A stretch of 64,000 nucleotides of DNA from Isoetes taiwanensis (lineage: Eukaryota > Streptophyta > Lycopodiopsida > Isoetales > Isoetaceae), in assembly GCA_021234155.1 (NCBI GenBank), contig JAJEKV010000033.1, forward strand, positions 2,893,454-2,957,453. The letters are read 5' to 3'. A program made the translations under genes and the position numbers. This document shows positions 33,725 through 49,837 of the stretch, piece after piece (the stretch's first letter is position 1; the number at the start of each line of letters is the position of its first letter). The notes beneath the pieces were generated by a model. That model had not been told where the DNA came from. It worked only from the letters and a program-made list of their open reading frames with translations, and ran no database searches.

Positions 33725-34832
33725 TACATCGCCAATAAATAAATAAATAATAAATAAATTTGTATTATCACGCCCATTTTGGACCTTGAAGGTCATTGAG
33801 CGAACAGTTACAATCATGTTTTCAACTTCAATAACAGGGTTCTATGCAAATCGATTTCACGAAGAAAGCGTCCAAGCTTTAAGAAATTAGTTCCCATAAG
33901 AGAATCAAAGTCCTGAGTATTAATCCCAAATCTCAATCTAATATCGTCGTACGCTGGACAACGTAATAGTGCATGGACCTCATCCTCAACCTGATTCTGA
34001 TCACAAAAGGAGCATAATCTGAGCTCCCTTGGGGTACCTGACCATCTGCCTAACCGGTGAGAGCTAGTTCGGAACCTCGCAATTATCTGCTTGAGGTCCT
34101 TAGGTATACCAGATTTCAAATAGTCAGCTTCCGCATAAACTAACATTGGATTTATCAATTCCTTATAAACTGTCATTCGCGAACCCTTATCCTCCCATAT
34201 CTTAGCAATCACCAAAGATTGAACCAACTCACGTGCACCTAAATCTGTATCAGGCCAATTATTCTCACTAATCCCCCACTTTCCAAACCATATTTTAACA
34301 TCACTATACCACCCAGAAGATGAAGAATCAATCAAAGCCCTTTTGGAAAGTCGTGCACCGTCTTGCTTTCTTATTCTATTAACAAAATTGATCGCTTGGT
34401 AAAGCGCCTCAGCTTCCAAAGGAATAAGGCCAGGCTCTGCCAATAAGATAGGATATGGGGTCTATTTTTTCACAGCAAGCTCCTCTTGTAGGAATGATTT
34501 TAGTACTGATTCAATTTCTGCCCATAAACCTGTAGAGATAGATGGGCCCCATATAGGAGCTCCGTATAAAATTACTGATTGCACCAACATCTTAAACAAC
34601 ACTTTCTTCAAACTCCAATCAAACAACCCAATCTTATGACATTTTTAGAGCATATTATATAACGCTGATCTACCTCCAGTTACTCTTTTCTTTATGCATT
34701 GTTTCCATTTGTAGTCACAAGAAAACTCTAATCCAAGGTATAAAGAAGACGTACAGATTGCCCTTTCATGTTGAAAGCTGGATTGAGTTATTTTTCCTTC
34801 TCTATCGATAAAATGGATGCTATCCCTATTAA
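33725..34832 (-). mobile_element. LINE relic (copy D), C-terminal part with (TTTA)n tail, minus strand
   Basis: Read on the minus strand, the copy begins in the RT C-terminal region (YLGLEFSCDYKWKQCIKK, then VLFKMLVQSVILYGAPIWGP). A long open frame (34443-33814) follows, containing ELINPMLVYAEADYL and the Cys/His cluster CSFCDQNQVEDEVHALLRC then PAYDDIRLRF. The 3' UTR ends in a (TTTA)n tail at about 33735-33760. The terminal sequence differs from the main family's GTGGACG motif, so this is a related but distinct LINE subfamily. It is 5'-truncated near 34832. In-frame stops occur near 34650 and 34460. Confidence 0.8.
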
Positions 34833-35150
34833 ATGGATATCAATGAATTAGATTGTTTTAGTGCTAGTTTTAAGATATGTGGTCACTGTCTAGCCACATT
34901 CTTTCTATAATACATTTTTTTGTATGACATGAGTCTCCTAGACAACCTATGGAGATGCCAGTGTAAACTCCCCACGGTATCAGCTAGTTTTAGGGATTCT
35001 ACTTATATACGCTATATATACATTTATAAGACATCTTACACATGTATTAGCATTTTGTACACCTAACCTATTTTGCTTATATAGCCAATTTTAGAGTTTT
35101 GTCCTATTTTCACCCTCTTGTTCATCCGCTAGATCAACAACCCTATTGTG

Positions 35151-35490
35151 ACGTTCCCAGAATCTATACGGTGCTTCCATCATATAAATACGGGAATTCC
35201 CTTCCGTGACAACTATATCACCATGGAAGGGCCCTCCGTCTAACTCGGACTTCTTGGGGTGGCCAAGTGTCCGGGCGAGGAACACGAAAGTGTCATTCGT
35301 TCCACGTCCTCTATGGAAATCCTATACAGCGGAAGCATACATACATGTTAGCACACAGCAATCATGCTCAAAATAATATGTCACCACGAAGGGTGGCCCA
35401 TCCATCATCATCAACTAAATAGTAATACAACATACCATAAATAAGGCACTACCCTGGGTTCAGAATCCATGGGGTCGACTGACGGTCAAG
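35151..35490. repeat. LTR-like segment related to 16288-16640
   Basis: It starts TGTGACGTTCCCAGAATCTATACGG-like and passes through ACAGCGGAAGCATACATAC, CGAAGGGTGGCCCATC and CTACCCTGGGTTCAGA. The segment from 16288 has TGTGACGTACCC, GCTGCGGAAGCG, CGAAGGGTGGCGCATC and CTACCCAAGGCTCAGA in the same order. Two diverged copies of one repeat are likely. LTR identity is a guess from the TGTGACG start. Confidence 0.45.
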
Positions 35491-35512
35491 GCCTCAAGAT
35501 ATTAGCCTAATG

Positions 35513-35595
35513 GAATGTTAAAGTCAAATAACAATTCCTGACATCTCAAAAGCAAGACATCTTAGCAGGGTATGGCTTTCACCTTCAATAACCTG
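35513..35595 (-). repeat. 83-bp fragment of LINE copy F 3' end
   Basis: The segment from AGCCTAATGGAATG to TTCAATAACCTG matches 27347-27432 with a single clear mismatch. Sequence on both sides is unrelated. A very recent partial duplication is implied. Confidence 0.85.
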
Positions 35596-36108
35596 TTGAC
35601 TCCTTTATCTCTGCAGTTCTTGTTCAAAAGTTCAACCAACATGGTCCTGACTCTATGGTTTATTTAACAATACACTGGATAGAAAATCTGTTCTATTTGC
35701 ATCCTGCCCAGGTGCATGTGCCCCAGCTAAGCAAAAGGCATTTCATCTAGGACCTGGTTGGTTGTGGCCAATCTAGGAGTGTAGTAGGCTGCACATTTTT
35801 TTGCGGCATTTACTCATTTGTTCGTAACTTATTGTTGTAGCCCAGACTAGGATACTGATGGCTTATAAGTCTTCTTCCCTCAGGGAAGAATTGAGGGACT
35901 GTATTTGACTTAATATCTTCAAATTAATTCTTACCAGCATTAGTTCCCTATGCTTAAGTAAGTACATAATGCTTAAGGCCTTGTTCTAGGAGCATTTTTT
36001 TGTGCTTATACACGTAGATGAGATATTTACATCTTGTGAGATATTTACATCTTGTAATGTTTGCTTTTGATTAATATATATTTTTTCGTCCTTCCAAAAA
36101 AAAAAAAA
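35596..36108. other. Noncoding, possible LTR-element 3' remnant
   Basis: CCAGGTGCATGTGCCCCAGC near 35710 could encode VHVPQLSKRHF, which resembles the end of gypsy pol (VFHVSQL-type). It then runs into untranslated sequence and an A run at about 36097-36110. Support is weak. Confidence 0.25.
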
Positions 36109-36110
36109 AA

Positions 36111-36405
36111 ACTTGAGACCAAGAACCAAAAGGCTAAAAGAAATCATATGCCCTTTTGCAATGCATATTAGTCAAGGATTTTAACCAAATGCTATTATTT
36201 ATTCACGATTAGCTAAAAACAAAGCTTAAAGAACATTTCAATGCCATGCAACTATTCTGCCACAAATACTCTTTATTCTAGAGAAAAGTGTGGTAAAATC
36301 ATGCCATACAAATTTAAGCTATATAACCCGTCTATGAGCTATTCTATGTAGCTAGCATATGTAATTTGTATTAAGACTTTCTTGACAGCCTTCCTAATAT
36401 GAAAT
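36111..36405. repeat. Dispersed repeat R2, copy 2
   Basis: It runs from ACTTGAGACCAAGAACC to CCTAATATGAAATAC and aligns with 9277-9570 in the same orientation. An A run precedes it directly. Confidence 0.7.
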
Positions 36406-38075
36406 ACACTAGAAACGTGTGCCCGACGATGCCACCCGACGATGCCAGGCATTAGTCATTGATGTGTGGAATGGGTGGACGTAATAAGTTTGTAGGTGGA
36501 ATACAATATTGTAGATTTGGCATGTTTGTAGGTGGAATAGAGCATGAAAATGTTATAGTTGTATTTTGCACCTTGAAGTGTACGAATAATGAATATTTGC
36601 ACGAATAGTAAAGAGGATAAACTTTGCATTAGATAGAAGCAAATTTTTTAAGAAATTGTCTACAAAACATATTTAACCGCTTGATTCTACACTTCGATTT
36701 AAAGAAAATAAATGGCAACAAAACTTGTGTCATTTAACTCATAAAACATAGAACATTATATTTATGCGTAAAGCAATCAATATGTGATCGTATTTTATTG
36801 CAGCTGGACCTTTTCTCTCATTTGAATATTTAGCCATGATTCTTTGTCCCTTTCATAATGCTCAATTTAGTTCAAAAGTGTTTGTTGCAAGCTCTCGAGA
36901 TATAGAATTGTTCATATGTTATTGCTTTCTAGATCCAGATGACTGATTGCACCAGCAAAAACATACAATGGAGCAATGATTTCTTGTTTATAGATAAAAA
37001 CTGCAAGAAGACTGTTTTAATAAGATCCAAATTGCAAAAAATTGTCTTCGATTCAGTTGCAATCCCATTCCATTGCCTATGTTTGTTTTTCTTTCATTTG
37101 GTTCTATTCTGCAGCAATGTCTCAAATTTTATAGAATGTATATAGACTGTAAAGAATTAGCAAAGTCAGAAATTGAACTAAGGAGAAGCAAAAGTCTTGA
37201 AGTTAATCCTGCTATACCTATTTTTTTGTGACCATAATTTGACCACCACATCTCTCTAAATCTGATGTTATTGAGCACTTTTGTTAAGTTTCTCACCAAG
37301 TCCTAAACCATCTTTGCATCCAACCTTTAAATAGTTGTTTCTAGTCACTGTTGTTCAAGTTCCCATCTATATCTGCAATCAAGACATGCAATGCAAGATC
37401 TTAATATTATTCTTAGTTCTAGCATAGTATCCAAGCAGCCAACACAAAAAAGAAAGACCAATTGTTGTACCGATTAAAAAAAAACCACATTCTAGAACCA
37501 ATATAGCATGCCGTCATGCTACATGCGTTTTTCAAGATGTGGATACTGTAATTGTAAGGAATTGAGCATCCGGCAATGCCGCGCAAGTTTGGTCGCACAT
37601 AAGTTTGGGTTGCATGTTTATGTGGGTGCACATAAGTTTGGGTGGCGTGTTCATAAGTTTGGATTGCATATTTATGTGGGCGCTCAATCGCAGGTAGACA
37701 TATGTTAACCCTAAAACCAAAGTGGCATTTCGCCTTCGTTCTAACATTGCTTTTGTCATTACATTTGTCAACTAAAAAATTTCAAACATTCATACAGAAA
37801 CTAAGCAATTTGTGGATTGGTAGATGATAGAGAATGCTGATGCCATTATGTGAAGGTGATGAATGTGTTAAACATAGTTATATTGCCATGGATGTAAATG
37901 GAGTTGCTACATATATGCACCTTCTTGGGAAGGGAACTCTATAGCTAAATTTTTTGTTATACCCTATGATTCAACATTCTGCATCTATACATACTTTCTA
38001 TGGGGTAAGTACAAAATAGTTCCACAATAACCATTGCAATATATAGTGAAAAATATGGATGTACAGTGCCTCTGT
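36406..38075. other. Noncoding, no gene seen
   Basis: AT-rich. Around 37598-37685 a short motif (CATAAGTTTGGGTTGCAT / GTTTATGTGGGTGC) is repeated irregularly. Confidence 0.4.
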
Positions 38076-38078
38076 GTC

Positions 38079-38178
38079 CTTATTTAGCATTTTTGAGGAG
38101 ATGTATGTCGTACTTTGCGCATATGCATCCTTGTTTAGCATTTATGAGGAGATGTAGGTTTTACTTTGCGCATATGAG
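38079..38178. repeat. ~50-bp tandem duplication
   Basis: TCCTTATTTAGCATTTTTGAGG and its following TACTTTGCGCATATG recur directly downstream with a few substitutions. Confidence 0.75.
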
Positions 38179-38212
38179 ATGCACATGTTGGTCTTCATGG
38201 CTGTGATTGTAC

Positions 38213-38645
38213 TTTGATTAATTACCGGTGTGCCTCATTTGCAACAGTTGCAACAATATTTGTGTTGGGTGATGTATTGAACGATTACAAAGTATTTTAT
38301 TATGCCTCTTTTGCAAATTATAGTTACAACAGTTATCTACATATGAGAGATACACGTCTATACTGACAAATCACGTGGTTGTAAATGAAATCAAAGTGGC
38401 ATTTGCAATGGTTATGGACATACAGGCTAGGTTTGATTAATTACCGTTGTGCCTCATTTGCAACAATATTTGTGTTGGGTGATGTATTGAACAATTACAA
38501 AGTATTTTATTGTGCCTCATTTGCAAATTATAGTTACAAACAATTATCTACATATGAGAGATACACGTATATGCTGCAAAACTACATGGTTATAAATGAA
38601 ATCAAAGCGGCATTTGCAATGGTTATGGACATACAGGCTGGGTAT
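38213..38645. repeat. ~215-bp tandem duplication
   Basis: The copies start at about 38213 and 38431 with TTTGATTAATTACCG. Both contain TATTTGTGTTGGGTGATGTA, CATATGAGAGATACACG and TTATGGACATACAGGCT. They differ by scattered substitutions and a short insertion (CAACAGTTG) in copy one. The open frame across it is a by-product. Confidence 0.85.
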
Positions 38646-39033
38646 ACCTAGGTACTCATAGGTGATGGAAGATCTTGTGTTATAAAAAAGCATTATGGAG
38701 ATATGGCATATATTGTGTTAGTAGCATAGTAAAGGTATAGATATAGATAACTTACTATAGTAGGTTTTGTTTCTGTATGTAATATGTTAGTCATTATTTG
38801 TTTTGAGCCGTTTCGTGTACACAAATGCATAAAGTACATTAGCTTAAAATCAATCCTAGAAAATGGCCCACTATTGTGCTCCCCCCAAGTTTGAAAGGAA
38901 GAAAGTGGTACATGGTTCACGTAGATGTATATAATCATTATGCTAAGGAGGGTCTGCAAATATATAAACAATATAAATAAGTGTGGAATAGAATAGATAT
39001 TGAAACAGTAAGCTCTATTGCACAACAGAATAA

Positions 39034-39034
<1 letters not shown>

Positions 39035-39071
<37 letters not shown>
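39035..39071. repeat. 37-base poly(A) tract
   Basis: An uninterrupted A run on the plus strand. It could be a retroposed tail, but no element is recognised upstream. Confidence 0.8.
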
Positions 39072-39074
<3 letters not shown>

Positions 39075-40090
39075 ATGTTTGCACTATTATAGTCTATTGT
39101 TTGCTCTATGGGAATATTCATAAAGTTGCAGGTTTCCTTAACCATGGTTCTCCGAAAGATTTTGTCATGGTAAAAACACATAGCCACCTCCCATGCTTGC
39201 TTGCTTCATTCCAGTGGCTATGCAGGCATGTATGTTCCTAACATTGTTTCCTTATGAATCTTTTTCATATGTCATGATGATGGCCTCAAGAGTAGCAGTT
39301 TTGTTTCAAGGCAAGCTTGTAATAGTTTCATATTTGATCCATGTTTCTATCACGGAGAAAACTAGGGAAGATGGAATGTACTTGATTCTGGAGTGTCTGA
39401 CTTTGGCCTCTTCTGAAAAATATCTCCTTGAAGCTTATATGATCCCGATACTGCGGAAAATAACCCATTGCAGGTAGCTCTCTAGAACCTTGTTCTCCTG
39501 CAGAATTGCAATTACTACCAACCACAGGAGATATGCAATTATGCAAGATGCAAAAAACTACCAACCTGCCTGAAGGCATCAATGTAGGCTGTCAAATTAC
39601 TAATTTAGTGGCAGATTTGTGCACTCCACAGTCTACATCTTCTGGCTCTGAGAACATGACAATGATTAGTTGATTTTTTTTGACAAATTTCTCATTGGTG
39701 TCCAGGACTCCAACTTGTGTATAGTAGCCAAGTAAGATTACTTTTGTCTCTGTTCATATTAAAAAATTGTCACAAACAATTAAGCAATCATGTAATGTAA
39801 GAAGAGCTTGAAACGTCAAGGTTTAAAAGTGAAATGTTCAGTTTCAAACTTCACAACTCTTATTGCAGAAACATATTTAAAATACGGCAAGGCCATGGAT
39901 AGTTCCTGTCTCGATCTCATGTATATCCAGTATTGTGCAAAAACTTTGTCCTGCAATAATCTAGCTGCAGGCATCAATCACATTTTTGCACTCGTCTTTA
40001 ATCTGTTGAACATGCACAACATTAGATGCTGCAGAAGGGCTATCGGGCAGAGAACCAGATTCTAGCTCATTATAAAGATTATTAATCATT
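39072..40090. other. Unrecognised region, possible short exons
   Basis: A plus-strand frame at 39476-39674 is open for about 65 codons (starting SSLEPCSPAELQLL, ending ENMTMIS and a stop). It follows TTGCAG, so it might be a terminal exon. No homology is recognised and no convincing upstream exon was found. It is more likely noncoding. Confidence 0.2.
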
Positions 40091-40094
40091 TATG

Positions 40095-40155
40095 AAGCCC
40101 ATAGTCGTTTTGGCTCTCGTAGACGTTAATATACATCTATCTATCTATCTATTAA
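40095..40155 (+). mobile_element. LINE 3' terminus with (CTAT)n tail, fragment
   Basis: CATAGTCGTTTTGGCTCTCG, then TAGACGTTAA, is a diverged version of the LINE terminal motif. It is followed by (CTAT)n at 40133-40152. No coding part is visible upstream. Confidence 0.5.
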
Positions 40156-41372
40156 TTCTTTGTAGTAGCTCCTTCAGGTACTCAATAACATCCCAATCCA
40201 AGAATAGAAGCTTGTCCATCTGCAAAACCCCATCCCAAAATCATAAAAGTCCTGCCAGAAAGACATAACATATGCAGCTGAAAAACCCACTTTGTAAATG
40301 AAAAATTCATGTAGCGAGCACGAAAAATCCTGCCATTTGTGCAACTACAAAAAACAGTATAAAAAATCATTAAAAATCTTGCACAAAACTCATTAGACTT
40401 AAGATCTCACCTTGGGTAATCTTGGGCACAATAGAACGAATCATATACAGATGGTCATTTAGTTTTTTTCTTCTCTGTCGCACAGACCATGAGATTCTTC
40501 ACTGGAAGGCCCTTTCTAACCTTGCCTCTTCCTTGATCCCATCCACTATTATTTCCACCACAACCCCTTAAAAATTTCTCACATACATTTTTACAGGAAA
40601 AATTAGGGTCAGATTCATGGCTATTGGCATGGCCGTATTGGATATACAAACTTCCATTTTCTATAATCAAGCAAGGAAAAGCAAAACCGGAAAGAATCCA
40701 GGAGCCTAAGATTAGTATACTCACCTGCTTCAACTACTCTGCTTCAAAGTAATGACTCCATTGATGTTGTCCTAAGCTCAAATACAAACCCCGAAGTTTC
40801 TGAAATATGCAGGAGATAAGCAAAAGAAGTCCTAAGGCTGCAAATACATATAACATGCAGGATTTGAAAGAAGTAATGAGCCCTTTAAATCAACTAATAA
40901 AGTTTTTGAATATGGAAGAGTAGGCTTACTTGCTTATACATATCCTCCAAGAACCTATCCTGAAAAAACTGGAGCACATTAAGAACCTAGATTTGCAGAA
41001 GAGCCCTAGGTTGCAAATCTTGCAGAAGCGCCTTAGGAAACATCTGCAATGCAAACTGCCTAGCAATGCAATTACTGGGATCCCTGACTTCACAACTTAG
41101 ATTCACATTTTTTATGAAGAAAATGCAAACATACTTGTTTTGCCCAAATATATCAAGAAATAAAGGAGATTGTTCAGGTGTTTCTATACCATTGTTGTCC
41201 ACAAAAGAATCGAGAACCCTTGCTTTCAAGGCTTAGGATCTAAAACATCCCGCCGATTCAAAAATCCAACCTCCCGCAAAAAGAGTCGCGAGGGGGGAGA
41301 GGGAACGTTGTATGTGTCTGAACATGCGGTGTTCCTGGCACAAATATCAAAGCCATCCCATTTTAATAAAGA
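40156..41372. other. Noncoding or unrecognised
   Basis: Minus-strand frames at 40455-40733 and 40987-41229 are open, but I recognise neither. Both have mixed composition. They could be exons of an unrecognised gene. Confidence 0.25.
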
Positions 41373-41377
41373 AGATA

Positions 41378-41437
41378 TGTAGTTTGTATTAAATATACTA
41401 TTTCAGCCTTTAGGAAGATTTTGAGAATCATTCTCAT
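41378..41437. repeat. Dispersed repeat R2, 3' fragment (copy 3)
   Basis: GTTTGTATTA and CTTTAGGAAGATTTTGAG with flanks match the 3' part of copy 1 (about 9583-9640). It abuts the 3'-truncated L1-type LINE. Confidence 0.6.
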
Positions 41438-43270
41438 AGGGGCCACATTATCAAGAATACAATGCTTAGGCCAAAAGCTTGACTGTGTGGGGAGATTGAT
41501 TCTGCCAAAATATCCTGCACTTTCTCTGCCAAAGCCTTAGCAAAGATCTTATACTCCGTAGAAAGCAGAGTTATGGGGCGCCAATCAGAAATGGGACGCC
41601 AATCAGAAATGGTTCTAGGTAGGTGGGTGGATGGATGGATGGATGGATGGATGGATGGATGGATGGATGGATAGATAGGGTTTTTGACGATGCAACCAGT
41701 GTTGAGGATCTTATCTAAGCTCCGGAACCGACGAAGCTTAGAGAAAGCATTGAAGATATCATCACCTAACCAGCTCCAATACACTTGGAAAAACTCTGCA
41801 GGAAAACCATTCAAACCTGGGCACTTACACTTCTTTAAGGAATCGATAGTAGAGTGCAAATCATCTTGCCCATTAGGTGCATACACATTCACGATCCCCC
41901 ACTCTTGCCCATTGTCCATCCATTTGATTATTATCTAACGTCCAAATCTGTCTACTTGAGTAAAAGTAACATTAAGGGAAGGCTTCCAAGCAGTGAGGAC
42001 ACCAGCCTTAGCTGAGTTAGCAGTAGCAACCAGGACACTGTGATTAGAACCTACAATGGCAGCCAACTTTTGCACACCCTCTCTACAACATTTATGCTCC
42101 TGAAGACAACAAAAATCTATTGGAGACATGGAAAGACAGTTTTAGATAGTCTGCTCCTTTTACATGGAGATGAAGCCAATTCCCTCACGTTCCATGATAA
42201 TAGGTTCATCATGAAGTATGAAAGTGTTCTACATCCATTTCAACGGCATCCTTTTCTGGGATCTCTAATGGGTAATTTGCCCACTGTGTTTTGGAATTTG
42301 GTAAGGGGGAGCCTCCTCTATGTTCCACCCTTCCATTGTATATGATATCTGGTGAAGGAGAGCCTCTGCTTTGCTCATCCCTCCCAATGGGATCACATGA
42401 TGGATTAGCTCTCTTTGTACGATGATCCACATGTGGTAAGGAAGAGCCTCCGACCTGCTCAACCCTTCCAAATGCGGTGTCAAATAGGCAGACCTATTTC
42501 ACGCCGCCTTCTTTAAACCGACTTTCTGCCACTCTTCATTCATCATTTCACGCCTTTCTTGCTTTTCTTGAATAGCTTGTAGTCTATGGCGTGTCTCATC
42601 ATCAAATGGCTAAGATTGGGCAGGAAGAGTAAGGACTGAATGCATAGGAGTGGAGGACATATCATGAGGACATGAAGATATAGGAGTAGTACTAGGATGT
42701 GTGGCCACATAGAGAGAGGCAGACGCACTGGCAATAGAAAAAGCATGCATAGAGGATGATGCAGGCGGTAGCTGCAGAAGTATCAAATATTAGAAGACAT
42801 CTTACCTAACTCGGGATCATTGAGCAAAGACAGTTGATATCTAAAGAACAAAGACCCACTCCTAATCATGACAGACTTTGGTAGTGAAGCAGAAATAGGC
42901 AGAGAAACACAATAGAGTGGGCAAGCTGCAACCCCAAACCATTTGCAATAGCCGCCATGAAATCAGGAACTTGCACTTGAATTGCAAAGTTTTTCGAGGC
43001 AAATCAACAAGGTATGCGGAGAGCACTGGACTTATTAGGTGCAAAGCCAAGTGTATAAACTTGATATAGCAAATAGCCTCCACAAGGGCTCAATTCCACA
43101 CTCCACAAGCTTATCTACAACTGGGAAATCAAACGTGATCAAGAAAAAAATATCCTTTTTATCCAAAACTTTCAAGGACCCAAAATTAGACAGTCGTAGT
43201 CTGTGGAAATGCTGCTTAAACAAAAAACCCATCCTATGGAGATCAAGGAACTGGCCCTGAAAAACCACAT
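41438..43270 (-). mobile_element. L1-type LINE relic, minus strand (DUF4283-like, EN, RT fragments)
   Basis: Read on the minus strand, 43268-43035 gives DKKDIFFLITFDFPVVDKLV then a Trp and Leu-rich end. That resembles the DUF4283 gag-like domain of plant L1 ORF1, with a hydrophobic FFL-F core and a Val-rich helix. At 42129-41935 MSPIDFCCLQEHKC fits the start of an APE endonuclease. At 41919-41434 VNVYAPNGQDDL (EN) passes by deletion into [33 protein letters not shown] and [13 protein letters not shown]. The stretch [17 protein letters not shown] is typical of L1 rather than the other LINEs here. The copy is internally deleted and 3'-truncated at the R2 fragment. Confidence 0.65.
41621..41678. 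repeat. (GGAT)n microsatellite inside the L1-type relic
   Basis: About 12 GGAT units with flanking GATA variants. It reads IHPS repeats on the minus strand. A 19-bp duplication (CCAATCAGAAATGGGACG) lies just before it. Confidence 0.85.
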
Positions 43271-47201
<3,931 letters not shown>

Positions 47202-47229
47202 TCCCAATTGCTCTCCCGGGAATCCTAGG

Positions 47230-48060
47230 CTAGTTGTGTGCGCTTTGAAATTCCATTCGATGCCGGTTTTTCTCGTTTCGCTATTTGATTTGGATAAGGT
47301 GCTGATTAGGGCTTTAAAAAATAAGCCCGTGTGGGTCCCGTCAAGCTCTGCAATCACGGAGGCTAGATGCTATGTGGAAAGCAGAATGAGAGGCTTTTCG
47401 AGTTGGAAAAAAAAAAGAAAAAGGTACGACATGTTGTTGTCCGTTTCAATAGCAGAGAGGAAAATTTGCGGTGCTAAAAACAAATACAAAAGCTGAAAGA
47501 AAAATTCATCCGGATAAATGAGGATTTGACAAGAGAGCAAATGAAAGCTAAAAGCGGGAACTTGAAAGAGTTAATGAGGCCGGGGCTAATAACAAAAAGG
47601 TCGAATGAAAAAAGGGAAAGGCTATCATTGAGGCATAGGTAGGGGCGGAAGCACTCAGAATTGTCATTTGGAAAATAGATTTACAGTAGACAAGATTCTA
47701 AATTTTAGATGAAACTGATATGATCTGCTTCGTAGAAACAAAGGACCTTTATGAATTACCTGAAATTGATGGATATGAAAAAATCTATTTAGAACAATAG
47801 ATTTAAGCAAATATATAATGGCAATGGTGGCGTGGTGTGCTATATCAAAAACACAGTTCGGAATTTAGTGCATGGAGTTAAAAAGGACAAGAATAACCAG
47901 TATATTTGGCTCTCAATTCAGGGACCAGAAATTACATATTATATGGCAATGTGTTATTATGCACCGAGACATAAGTAAACGTATCAGAATACTGATGCAT
48001 GTAGTGAAGATTTGTTTTTTGAATTAGAGGATATCATGAAGCACAACCTTTTGGGAATTG
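47230..48060 (+). mobile_element. LINE 5' part: ORF1-like tail and endonuclease fragment (copy K)
   Basis: The frame 46993-47496 continues past the microsatellite into a Lys-rich sequence (SWKKKRKRYDMLL) of unknown identity. Downstream at 47820-47977 the plus strand reads GNGGVVCYIKNTVRN, then NNQYIWLSIQGPE and YYMAMCYYAPRHK before a stop. This aligns with the endonuclease block of copy B (GHGGVACYYQ, NRYLWVHVQN, FVAACYFPTY). No RT follows. The copy is therefore a fragment of the 5' half of a related LINE, 3'-truncated near 48060. Confidence 0.65.
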
Positions 48061-48631
48061 AAGCACAACCTTTTTGCCGATGTGAATAAACAAAATGACA
48101 TTCTGTGCATGTGTATATGAGTGGGGTTCAAGCACAATTTTTTTGCCGGTGGTGTGAGATATTGCTATAATAAACGAAATGAGCAAGAAATGTATACTAT
48201 TAATGTTACCATGCCATATAATATGAACAAGCTCAATAATATTATTATTTATTGTCAGAAGCCTGATGCTTGATTCCATAGGCAGACCTGGAATATCCTA
48301 GGTGTTTTGCTTCTGAATTAAATGGCTGCAAAAGATGATGCCCACTTCAATTCTTTTAGCTGTTATGAAGTGGGATAAAACAATTGAGTAGGGATTGCTC
48401 TTTAAGGAGCCCATCCTCGAATTTGATGTTTTTTTTTATAAATGAATAGTTCAATCTAATTAACATGAAAGCAATACTTATATCTTGCATACTTATTTCC
48501 AAAGCATCAGAATCATACATATTCCTATACAAATACAAGCCCCTAACCTTCCTAGACCATAGGGTATCCGATACCCGATTCAAATTTTGGGAGCCTTATA
48601 GATGAATGACTTTGTGCTAATTTGTGTTATG

Positions 48632-48721
48632 CGATGGGATATGGTTCCACTTTACTGGAGACGGCATAAGAGAACGATGGGATATGGTTCCACTTTACTG
48701 GAGACGGCATAAGAGAACGAT
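48632..48721. repeat. Exact 43-bp tandem duplication
   Basis: 48632-48674 and 48675-48717 appear identical (CGATGGGATATGGTTCC ... CATAAGAGAA), and a third partial unit begins with CGAT. Confidence 0.9.
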
Positions 48722-49561
48722 CAGATAGCAGTTAGTCATACGTATGTCGCACCAGCTCTGGAGCAGTCAAGCACGCATATAAGAGAGCTTGTATTGTCAT
48801 CATCGTCACTAAAACACATTAAAAAAATTCCTAGATATAAACAAGCCAATAATTAAAAAGATAAGACTTGTCTAAATTGCTCTTACAAGATGAAGACATA
48901 TGGAATCAAGAAGCATGCTCACTTTGTCTCTAGGATGGAACCGTGGACCAACTCTTCTAAAAATTGTGCACGCTTAGCACTACACCATTCATGCTTATAG
49001 CCCTGGTCCAATAACCTTGTCCATGTTCCTCGCATGATAATGTTATCGAGAATGTCCTGCGTAATGTGAAAATGAATCATTTCCAAGCATGCCTACATAG
49101 ACACCATCTCAAAATTGAGTTAACCTCGCCTATGGACATCTTCATAATAATTTTAAGCACTATGTCGGACCTCGCAAAGTTCAAATCGCACTATACATTC
49201 ATTATGAAGTTGAATTATACTTTTTGAGTTTATGAGCTAACGAGCTAACTCATCCGCCTTTCTTTACCAGCAGTGGCACGACACTTATCAATTGCATGTG
49301 CAAGTGCGTACTAGATGACGGACATTGCAAGGTTAATGATTATGCCTTATCAACAACGCATCTCAATGCATCATAAATTTTAATTTGGAAGCGTAAAACT
49401 GCAAGTTATCGTTCAAGGAGCTCTAGCAAATTGCCTTCTACAATTCAGAAGGAGCATACCATGACTTATACTCCACACTATGACAAATTACGCCATCGCC
49501 TATCTACCATCTTCGAAATTCCAGCTGGTTAGTGATAGAAAAGGGTCGTAATTTGAGCAGG

Positions 49562-49619
49562 CATTCTTTACATACATCAAAATAGCGAGTTATTCTTTAC
49601 ATACATCAAAATAGCGAGT
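49562..49619. repeat. Exact 29-bp tandem duplication
   Basis: ATTCTTTACATACATC ... AGCGAGTT is present twice in a row without differences. Confidence 0.9.
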
Positions 49620-49660
49620 TGTCTGATCCACAGAGTTGGCATCCAGATCTCTGCGAGTTA

Positions 49661-49837
49661 AGAACAAATCATACAGTTTTGTTAATACTGATTAACAATA
49701 TAGTTAATAGTTATGTCCATTCAGGAGTCCAAAAATTACAGTTGGGCTTCTATTCGAAGAGAACAGATCATACAATTTTGTTAATACTGATTAACAATAT
49801 AGTTAATAGGTATGCCCATTCAGGAGTCCAATTGCAC
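49661..49837. repeat. ~98-bp tandem duplication, slightly diverged
   Basis: Copies start at AGAACAAATCATACAG (49661) and AGAACAGATCATACAA (49759). Both contain TTAATACTGATTAACAATAT and CCATTCAGGAGTCCA. Confidence 0.85.

Noticed and set aside
41621-41678. IHPS-repeat peptide as a coding repeat
   Set aside because: It is the translation of a (GGAT)n expansion in a decayed LINE.
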